Positions 1 through 5,064 of a stretch of DNA of 5,064 nucleotides are shown here, piece by piece (the first letter of the stretch is position 1; each line of letters begins with the position of its first letter). Origin of the DNA: Synechococcus sp. CO36386bin_37 (GTDB lineage Bacteria; Cyanobacteriota; Cyanobacteriia; PCC-6307; Cyanobiaceae). The notes under the pieces are model-generated. The model was not told the DNA's origin. It saw nothing but the letters and a program-made list of their open reading frames with translations, and did not search any database. The translations under genes were made by a program, and so were the position numbers. Where the stretch lies: positions 1-5,064 of the forward strand of contig WTGE01000304.1 of NCBI GenBank assembly GCA_011525445.1, written 5' to 3'.

Positions 1-1
1 G

Positions 2-1063
2 ATCCGCACGCTCACCACCGAGTTGAAGGTGGTTTTGGAAGGGCCCTCAGGTGGACGCACACTTCAGGGGCCACTGAGGCTTGAAGCCCCCGACGGCCTG
101 CGTTGGAAGGGAGGAGTTCTCAGAGGTCCTTTTCGGATTCAGCCGGACGCCTATGGCAGTTGGACCTTGTTGGAACAGGTGCCTCTTGAGCGTTATTTGG
201 AGGGTGTGGTTCCCCATGAAATCGGAGCTGGATCTCCACCAGCCGCTCTGCAGGCTCAGGCGGTTTTGGCGCGGACATGGGCGCTGGCGAATAGCCATCG
301 GTTTGCAATTGATGGTTATCACCTGTGCAGTGATACGCAGTGCCAGGTCTACAGCGATCCTCGTCAAGCCAGTTCAGCGGTGCGTGAGGCGATACGGGCC
401 ACATCCGGTCAGGTCCTGGCCTGGGAAGGCACACCGATACAAGCGTGGTATCACGCCAGTAATGGTGGGGTGATGGCTGGCGGGGAGGAGGCCTGGGCGA
501 TGGATTCACTGCCCTATGTCCAGGCCCGTGCGGATGGCTCCGAGGCTTGGGTGAATGGGCTGTCACTGCCGTTGCAGGACACCTCGGCCGTGATTGCTCT
601 GCTTGAGCGAGGGGAAGGTGCTTATGGCACGAACCATCCTCGTTTTCGCTGGTCTCGAACTTACAGCGCTGCTCAGATTGCTCAAGCTTTAAGCGCCGCA
701 GGTCCACCAAAGGCTGTTCCGAGTGTGGTGCAGGTCCAGGAGCGAGGAGCCAGCGGCAGGGTCCTCGCTCTCAAGATCGAGATGAAAGGGGGCGGCCAGA
801 CGGTGCTGCTGAGGTTGGACGAAATTCGCCGCACCCTGCGTCGCCTTCCCAGCACGTTGTTTACGGTCAAGCCGATCGGGGCGAATGATTGGCAGTTTCA
901 GGGCGGTGGATTTGGCCATGGGGTAGGCCTCTCTCAAGCGGGTGCCATTGATTTGGCGTCTCGTGGTTGGAGTGCTGAACGGATTCTCAAGCACTACTAC
1001 CCGGGCACAACATTGACCAGGCCGCAAACTCCCCTAGGGTCCCAACCCTCCAAAGCCCCTTAA
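2..1063 (+). CDS. SpoIID/LytB-domain protein (5' end outside window)
   Basis: Probable peptidoglycan-acting protein of the SpoIID/LytB family, whose sporulation member is a lytic transglycosylase that cleaves glycan strands lacking stem peptides. The frame is open to the left edge (IRTLTTELK...), so a TTG at 23 is not the true start; any signal peptide lies outside the window. Numbering from the first residue seen (353 in all): LERYLEGVVPHE at about 62-73, where E73 matches the catalytic Glu position of the family; the AQAVLARTWALAN helix at 85-97; a DGYHLCSDTQCQVY stretch with C109 and C114, matching the cysteines that bind zinc in clostridial SpoIID; AWYHASNGG at 148-156; and the C-terminal signature GGGFGHGVGLSQAG (301-314) followed by HYYPGT (331-336). 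All key positions are intact, so it is probably active. It ends 6 bases before the glycosyltransferase gene. The bacterium need not sporulate: cyanobacteria commonly carry such proteins. The family call is firm, the exact reaction inferred. Confidence 0.9.
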   Translation: MRTLTTELKVVLEGPSGGRTLQGPLRLEAPDGLRWKGGVLRGPFRIQPDAYGSWTLLEQVPLERYLEGVVPHEIGAGSPPAALQAQAVLARTWALANSHRFAIDGYHLCSDTQCQVYSDPRQASSAVREAIRATSGQVLAWEGTPIQAWYHASNGGVMAGGEEAWAMDSLPYVQARADGSEAWVNGLSLPLQDTSAVIALLERGEGAYGTNHPRFRWSRTYSAAQIAQALSAAGPPKAVPSVVQVQERGASGRVLALKIEMKGGGQTVLLRLDEIRRTLRRLPSTLFTVKPIGANDWQFQGGGFGHGVGLSQAGAIDLASRGWSAERILKHYYPGTTLTRPQTPLGSQPSKAP

Positions 1064-1069
1064 AGTCGC

Positions 1070-2491
1070 ATGGATTTGAGCGATGAGAGGTTCGTGGCCG
1101 CAGGGACAGGTGATCACCGACGCGGCAAGACAGCCTTGTTTGTGGTTGCTTGTGGCTGCGCAGGCGCAGCACCACATTGGTTCGATCCAACCAGAAGCCT
1201 GATCCCATCGATCACGCTTGCTCTTGTGCTTGGGGGATATTCCCTCAGAACAACGTTGCTGGCTTCCCAAGAGAGCACCAATTCAGTACGAGGTGCTGAT
1301 TTGAGCCGCGGAGAAGACGATTCGAACTCGGAGCCAGAACTCGGGGAGGTGGTCACGGGAGCTGAGGACTCCGCAGTTTCTGTGAATCTCTCCAAGTGGC
1401 CCGCGGTGGATGTGGTGGTTGCCGCCAGGGATGAGGAAGCCGTGGTGGCTCGATTAATGGAAAGGCTGGGAGCGTTGCAATACCCCGCTGACCATCTCAC
1501 CACCTGGATCGTGGATGACGGTAGCGAAGACAGAACATCTGCTCTGCTGGATGAACTGAAGCCTCAGTACCCCAACCTCAATGTGATTCGGCGTGAGCGC
1601 GACGCGGGCGGTGGCAAGTCGGGTGCTTTGAATGCTGCCCTGGAGCAAAGCAAGGGCGAGTGGATCCTTGTCTTGGACGCCGACGGTCAAATCAGTGATG
1701 ATCAGTTACGGCGATTGATCCCGATTGCGGTTTCCGGTGATTGGTCAGCGGTGCAGATGCGTAAAGCGGTGACAAATGCTGACACCAACCTGCTGACACG
1801 GGTACAAGCCATGGAGATGGCTTTTGATGCACTGATTCAGCAGGGTCGTTTGCTCGGAGGAGGTGTGGCCGAACTGCGCGGCAACGGTCAGTTGTTGCGT
1901 CGTGATGCGCTGGAGGCCTGCGGCGGATTTAACGAGGACACCGTTACCGACGATTTGGATCTGAGCTTTCGGTTTTTGCTGGAGGGTGCGCGAACAACTC
2001 TGCTTTGGAATCCACCGGTTCGAGAAGAGGCAGTGGAGACGCTTTCAGCTCTTTGGAAGCAGCGTCAACGCTGGGCGGAAGGAGGTTTGCAGCGCTTCTT
2101 TGATTATGGGCCGGGGTTGCTCTCAGGGCGTTTAACGGTCGGACAACGCCGTGATCTGCTCTGCTTTTTCCTGTTGCAATATGCCTTGCCCGTGCTGTCT
2201 TTCGCTGATCTGGTCACCAGCGCTCTGACCCGAACATCGCCGGTGTATTGGCCCTTGTCGATCGTGGCCTTTGGGGTGTCGGGCGTGGCCTATTGGAGGG
2301 GCTGCCGCCGTATGAGTGAAGGCCCAGCCATCCCACAACCCGATCCGATGACTTTGTTGCTGGGTATTGCCTATCTCAGCCACTGGTTTGTGGTAATTCC
2401 TTGGGTCACGTTGCGAATGGCCCTGCTCCCCAAGCGTCTGGTTTGGGCAAAAACGAGCCATCGCGGCACCAAGGAGACAGTGGAAGCCTGA
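1070..2491 (+). CDS. Membrane-anchored family 2 glycosyltransferase
   Basis: Processive-type GT2 enzyme (GT-A fold) that would move a sugar from a nucleotide-sugar to a cell-envelope or exopolysaccharide acceptor at the inner face of the membrane; donor and acceptor are unknown. The 473 residues read: hydrophobic segments at about 20-35 and 44-65; an acidic, Ser-rich linker at 67-108; VVVAARDEE (115-123) and WIVDDGSEDRT (146-156) for nucleotide binding; GGGKSGALN (180-188); the metal-binding DAD (203-205); RGNGQLLRR (270-278); TDDLDLSFR (293-301) holding the likely catalytic base D295; and QRQRW (331-335). Three hydrophobic segments follow at about 361-388, 391-409 and 427-449, then WAKTSH (459-464). 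The order matches BcsA-like and hyaluronan-synthase-like GT2 cores, without a PilZ domain. ATG 1070 is the only early ATG but has no clear Shine-Dalgarno; an in-frame GTG at 1094 is an alternative that keeps both N-terminal hydrophobic segments. Six bases after the SpoIID-type gene, so probably co-transcribed. Confidence 0.9.
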   Translation: MDLSDERFVAAGTGDHRRGKTALFVVACGCAGAAPHWFDPTRSLIPSITLALVLGGYSLRTTLLASQESTNSVRGADLSRGEDDSNSEPELGEVVTGAEDSAVSVNLSKWPAVDVVVAARDEEAVVARLMERLGALQYPADHLTTWIVDDGSEDRTSALLDELKPQYPNLNVIRRERDAGGGKSGALNAALEQSKGEWILVLDADGQISDDQLRRLIPIAVSGDWSAVQMRKAVTNADTNLLTRVQAMEMAFDALIQQGRLLGGGVAELRGNGQLLRRDALEACGGFNEDTVTDDLDLSFRFLLEGARTTLLWNPPVREEAVETLSALWKQRQRWAEGGLQRFFDYGPGLLSGRLTVGQRRDLLCFFLLQYALPVLSFADLVTSALTRTSPVYWPLSIVAFGVSGVAYWRGCRRMSEGPAIPQPDPMTLLLGIAYLSHWFVVIPWVTLRMALLPKRLVWAKTSHRGTKETVEA

Positions 2492-2532
2492 ACAATGGGC
2501 AGCCCAGTGGAGCTGTTGGATTGGATAGTTCG

Positions 2533-2548
2533 ACTGGCTTGTTCCAGT
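2533..2548. terminator. Possible bidirectional hairpin between convergent genes
   Basis: The 57-base gap between the two converging genes contains ACTGG-CTTGTT-CCAGT, a 5-bp perfect stem with a 6-base loop. It begins 42 bases after the glycosyltransferase stop and lies directly after the dnaX stop on the other strand. Neither strand has a T-run after it, so it is not a classic intrinsic terminator. A second CCAGT at 2504-2508 could pair with the same ACTGG. An end-of-transcript role is inferred from position only. Confidence 0.25.
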
Positions 2549-4426
2549 TCATTGGGGCGAGCTCGATGATTCGTTGTTCAGCTCCACGTCGAGTATCTGA
2601 CCGTTAAAAAAGTCGGCAAAACGCTTCACCTTTTCATCGATGATCGCGGCGGGAGCAGCTTCTGGCGCGGCGGGAGACACCTTGGCCCTCTGCACCTGGG
2701 TTTCAAGGGCAGGCGTTGGTTTTGGGAGGACAGTGTGCGGCGGGTCGTCGGCTTTTGGTGTTCGAGGTGTCTTCGCTGGAGGCGTTGAACTGGCGGTTGT
2801 TAGGGCTGTTTTGGGTTCAGAGCTTTGGGATTCAAGCGGTTTGGATGCAGCAGGCTGGGGACTGGAGATTGGTGTTGATCGGACGACCGATGGGTGGCCA
2901 GTTTGTGTGGTCATCGGAGCTGTTCCACCGTGGTTCTCTAAAACCAGTTGGCGATCTCCTCCGAGGGCACGTTGGATGGCCTCTTCCAACAAGCTGGCCC
3001 TGCTTTGCACCATGCCCATCCAATTTCCGGCCACCTGGACCACAGCGCGATGGGGATCCAGTCGGATGAGTTGTGCCTGCTGTGACAGCAGCATTCGCGT
3101 GGAGGGAAGTTCGAGACTGGCCAGAATCTGTTGCCAGAGTTCAGGGAGTTGGTCAGGGTCTGGCTGTTGCGTTGAGGTTGGATCCTCGTGCTGCGGAGGT
3201 GAGTCGGTTGGACGAGTGGTCGGTGCTGGCGTTTTTAAAGCTGGTGTCTCGATTGTTGGTGCTGGGATCGAGACTGTTACTGCTGGCGTGCTGGCAGCAG
3301 GAGTCACCGGGGGTTTCGCGACGGCGGGCTCGGCATCGGCCAGAAGGCCAAGCAGCAAGACCTCAAGCCACAGTCGTGGTTGCAAACTGTGCCTGAGTTG
3401 TTGTTCGCTTCCTTTGAGTTGCGCTTGCCACTGAAGCAGTCGTTGCCGACCGACGCGCTGGGCCAGGTCTGGCAGTTGATCACGAAATTGGGGTGACATT
3501 CCCGTGAGCTCTGGGCGGTCTGGGGCGACAGCCATCAAGACCAGATCCCTCAGGATGCCTGCAAGCCCTTGGAGCACAGCGCCAGGGTCACGACCACGAT
3601 CAAGGAGACGTCTACTTGCTTCCAGCAAATTGAGTGGTTCTCCCTCTGCGAGGGATTCAGCCAGGGTGAGGAGTTCCTGCTCCGGTACGGCCCCGAGAAG
3701 GTCCCACACCGCGTTTGCTTCGATCGGTCCGGGGAGAAGGCTGAGTTGATCGAGAAGGCTTTCAGCATCGCGCAAACCGCCTTGGGCGCGCTGAGCCACC
3801 ACATGCACCGCCTCTGGTTGGATCGGGATGGATTCCTGCTCGGCAATCCAGGTGAGGTGCGAGTGGAGTGCTTCGAGAGGAATACGCCTGAAATCAAAGC
3901 GCTGGCAGCGGCTCAAGATCGTGGGCAGTACCCGCTGAGGGTCGGTTGTTGCCAGGACGAATACCACCTGTGGTGGAGGTTCCTCCAGTGTTTTGAGCAA
4001 CGCATTGAACGCTGCTGTCGAGAGCATGTGGCACTCATCCACCACGTACACCTTCCAACGCGCTTGCACGGGTGCGAAGCGAGAGCGTTCGATGAGATCG
4101 CGAATGTTGTCGACACCGGTGTTGGAGGCGGCGTCGATTTCGATCACATCGAGCGCGGTTCCTTTGGCAATGGTGGTGCAGAGCTCACAGGTTCCGCAGG
4201 GAGTGGGTGTCGGGCCGTCGTGGCTGAGGCAATTGAGAGATTTGGCCAGGATCCTTGCACTCGAGGTTTTGCCGGTGCCGCGTGGACCGCTGAAGAGATA
4301 AGCCGGGGCAATCCGACCGGAAGTGAGGGCATGGCCAAGTGTGGCGGCAATCGCCTCCTGACCCACCAGCTGATCCAATCGTTGAGGACGGTATTTGTGG
4401 TGCAGCGGCTGATAGGCCTGACTCAT
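2549..4426 (-). CDS. dnaX: DNA polymerase III subunits gamma/tau
   Basis: Clamp-loader ATPase of the replicative polymerase: it loads the beta clamp onto primed DNA and, as tau, tethers polymerase cores. Seen in the 625 residues: YRPQRLDQLVGQE (12-24); Walker A GPRGTGKT (47-54); a zinc module C66, C77, C80, C83; Walker B with DECH (130-133); sensor 1 LATTDP (158-163); arginine finger SRC (172-174); sensor 2 GGLRD (216-220); and a helical oligomerisation region at about 240-365. Then come a Pro/Ala/Thr linker (366-425), a small folded region starting LPELWQQIL (427-498), a second low-complexity linker (500-590), and a terminal segment DEKVKRFADFFNGQ (597-610). The start at MSQAYQPLHHKYRP fits the family; GCGGA six bases before the ATG is a weak ribosome site. 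There is no intein, unlike Synechocystis DnaX. Length is close to E. coli tau (643). It lies 23 bases after the LRAT-like gene, a probable operon. A slippery heptamer at codons 396-398 could yield a shorter gamma form. The identification is secure. Confidence 0.98.
   Translation of the reverse strand: MSQAYQPLHHKYRPQRLDQLVGQEAIAATLGHALTSGRIAPAYLFSGPRGTGKTSSARILAKSLNCLSHDGPTPTPCGTCELCTTIAKGTALDVIEIDAASNTGVDNIRDLIERSRFAPVQARWKVYVVDECHMLSTAAFNALLKTLEEPPPQVVFVLATTDPQRVLPTILSRCQRFDFRRIPLEALHSHLTWIAEQESIPIQPEAVHVVAQRAQGGLRDAESLLDQLSLLPGPIEANAVWDLLGAVPEQELLTLAESLAEGEPLNLLEASRRLLDRGRDPGAVLQGLAGILRDLVLMAVAPDRPELTGMSPQFRDQLPDLAQRVGRQRLLQWQAQLKGSEQQLRHSLQPRLWLEVLLLGLLADAEPAVAKPPVTPAASTPAVTVSIPAPTIETPALKTPAPTTRPTDSPPQHEDPTSTQQPDPDQLPELWQQILASLELPSTRMLLSQQAQLIRLDPHRAVVQVAGNWMGMVQSRASLLEEAIQRALGGDRQLVLENHGGTAPMTTQTGHPSVVRSTPISSPQPAASKPLESQSSEPKTALTTASSTPPAKTPRTPKADDPPHTVLPKPTPALETQVQRAKVSPAAPEAAPAAIIDEKVKRFADFFNGQILDVELNNESSSSPQ
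3153..4426 (-). other. dnaX: Predicted gamma-form product of dnaX by -1 frameshift
   Basis: If ribosomes slip back one base at 3239-3233, translation leaves the tau frame after Lys398, reads 26 more codons (beginning NASTDHSSNR) and stops at TGA 3155-3153. The product would have about 424 residues: the whole ATPase and oligomerisation core with a short polar tail, but no linker domain or C-terminal segment. E. coli gamma has 431 residues and lacks the same parts. In clamp loaders such a form can assemble and hydrolyse ATP but cannot tether the polymerase. This is a prediction from the frame, not an observed protein, and it depends wholly on the heptamer being used. Confidence 0.35.
3233..3239 (-). 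promoter_or_regulatory. Candidate -1 ribosomal frameshift heptamer T TTA AAA in dnaX
   Basis: Read on the - strand, codons 396-398 are GCT TTA AAA, so the last base of codon 396 plus the next two codons form T TTA AAA, a perfect X XXY YYZ slippery site in the correct phase, followed by ACG. It falls about 30 residues beyond the clamp-loader core. Both tRNAs can re-pair after a one-base back-slip (TTT, AAA), and a Lys AAA codon in the A site favours slippage in bacteria. No strong Shine-Dalgarno-like stimulator is seen 10-14 bases upstream (only GAG). Downstream I see only a 5-bp CTCGT/ACGAG stem (3216-3212 with 3189-3185, loop of 22). The heptamer is certain; its function is inferred. Confidence 0.5.
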
Positions 4427-4449
4427 GCACTATCCGCAAGACATTGAGG

Positions 4450-5064
4450 TTACTCAGCCTGGTCGCTGATGGATCGTTTCTGCTGCGCGTTGAGTAAATG
4501 GCTCAGACGTTGCTCAAGCTCTTCCACGGCAGCGAGCTCATCGGCGAGGCTTTGGCCCGCTTGCAGCAACTTTCTCCCCTGTTTTCCATAACGAACGCTG
4601 GAGCCAGAATCGGGCCCGCCTCGAATCCAGCCCTCTGCTTGCTCAAGGGTTCCCTCCAGTTGTTCGAGCAGATTCAGACGAAGCTGTTTCAGTTGATCGA
4701 GTCCGCGACGAGCACGGTCTCGAGAGTGTTCATTGACCAACCCTCGTTTCAACAGCAGTCGGAGGCCAGCGAGGAGCGCTGCGGGCATGATCTGGCCGAA
4801 GGCCAGCGCACCAAGGCTGGTGGTGTGTAGCCAACTCTCCACTTGGCCACTTTGATGACGGCCTGTTTTGCACCAGCTGGCGAAATGCTCGCAATTGTTG
4901 AACAGCAGGTTGTAGCGCTGTTCGCCGATGCGACTCATCGCCCGTCTCAGAGTGACGCCCACCGGAGAAGGGTGCTCGTGCTCGACAACGCTGGTTTCCA
5001 AGCCGCGTTTGAACTCCGTCAGCGGACTGCGCAGAATCTCTTTTCCCTCGAGGTAGTGGGCGAT
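4450..5064 (-). CDS. LRAT-domain (NlpC/P60-like) protein, 5' end outside window
   Basis: Thiol acyltransferase or hydrolase of the lecithin-retinol-acyltransferase type, a permuted papain-like fold within the NlpC/P60 superfamily. The frame is open to the right edge (IAHYLEGKEI...), so a TTG at 5001 is not a real start. Of 204 residues seen, IAHYLEG at 1-7 fits the strand just after the catalytic-His strand, which must lie outside the window. YNLLFNNCEHFASWCKTG (51-68) is the Cys box, with C58 as the nucleophile. A hydrophobic stretch LGALAFGQIMPAALLAGLRLLL (about 84-105) could insert in or associate with a membrane. The remaining 100 residues are rich in Leu, Gln, Glu and Arg with heptad-like spacing (about 118-145 and 170-195), suggesting helical coiled coil. 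The substrate is unknown; lipid acyl transfer and peptide hydrolysis are both possible in this family. It ends 23 bases before dnaX on the same strand, so shared transcription is likely. The domain call is strong, the function open. Confidence 0.82.
   Translation of the reverse strand: MAHYLEGKEILRSPLTEFKRGLETSVVEHEHPSPVGVTLRRAMSRIGEQRYNLLFNNCEHFASWCKTGRHQSGQVESWLHTTSLGALAFGQIMPAALLAGLRLLLKRGLVNEHSRDRARRGLDQLKQLRLNLLEQLEGTLEQAEGWIRGGPDSGSSVRYGKQGRKLLQAGQSLADELAAVEELEQRLSHLLNAQQKRSISDQAE

Noticed and set aside
23..25. TTG as the start codon of the SpoIID-type gene
   Set aside because: The same frame is open to the first bases of the window and a signal peptide would be expected before it, so the gene starts outside.
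2605..2617. Run of six T (on -) in codons for FF of FADFFNGQ as a second slippery site
   Set aside because: The phase is C TTT TTT, not a perfect X XXY YYZ, and it lies about 20 codons from the end, where a slip would change little.
3280..3300. CTGCTG/CAGCAG hairpin (6-bp stem, 9-base loop) as a frameshift stimulator
   Set aside because: On the dnaX mRNA it lies about 40 bases upstream of the slippery heptamer, whereas stimulatory stems normally lie just downstream; it also follows from Ala/Pro codon repetition.
2640..3434. Open frame of 264 codons on the + strand opposite the dnaX linkers
   Set aside because: Its Gly/Ala/Val/Ser-rich translation is the mirror of the Pro/Ala/Thr linkers; dnaX is clearly the real gene.
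4258..4300. Intein in the DnaX P-loop region
   Set aside because: Synechocystis DnaX has an intein, but here Walker A to sensor 2 read continuously at normal spacing and the total length is normal.
4430..4444. Mini reading frame ATG TCT TGC GGA TAG just before the dnaX start
   Set aside because: Four codons with no ribosome site; nothing suggests a leader peptide or attenuator.
3569..4447. Open frame of 292 codons on the + strand opposite dnaX
   Set aside because: It lies wholly antisense to the motif-bearing ATPase core of dnaX, has no recognisable domain, and is expected from a G+C-rich gene read on the other strand.
4999..5001. TTG as the start codon of the LRAT-type gene
   Set aside because: The frame continues to the right edge and encodes an HY-containing strand typical of the domain, so the start lies outside.

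Overview
The window looks like ordinary chromosomal DNA of a cyanobacterium, most likely a marine Synechococcus-type picocyanobacterium. I base this on recognising the protein style (a GT2 glycosyltransferase with AAPHWFDP and WAKTSH signatures, and a DnaX ending in FADFFNGQ), the compact layout and the moderately high G+C. This is recognition from memory, not a search. No mobile elements, CRISPR arrays, tRNA or rRNA genes are visible, and nothing suggests recent transfer.

Layout: two genes on the + strand converge on two genes on the - strand. On + are a SpoIID/LytB-type peptidoglycan-binding or lytic protein (2-1063, cut by the left edge) and, 6 bases later, a membrane-anchored family-2 glycosyltransferase (1070-2491). 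On - are an LRAT/NlpC-P60-like thiol enzyme with a membrane segment and a coiled-coil tail (5064-4450, cut by the right edge) and, 23 bases later, dnaX, the tau/gamma subunit of the DNA polymerase III clamp loader (4426-2549). The convergent gap is only 57 bases (2492-2548) and holds a small hairpin that could serve both strands. No stretch longer than 300 bases lacks a gene.

How they work together: the + strand pair is probably co-transcribed and fits a cell-envelope role (glycan processing plus glycan transfer). The - strand pair is also probably co-transcribed, but replication and an LRAT-like enzyme have no obvious functional link.

The most notable observation is inside dnaX. A perfect X XXY YYZ heptamer, T TTA AAA, sits in frame at codons 396-398, just after the clamp-loader core and at the start of the low-complexity linker. 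A -1 slip there would add 26 residues and stop, giving a product of about 424 residues beside the 625-residue full-length protein. These sizes are close to E. coli gamma (431) and tau (643), which arise by -1 frameshifting at a different heptamer (A AAA AAG). This is a candidate for an independently placed programmed frameshift and is untested.
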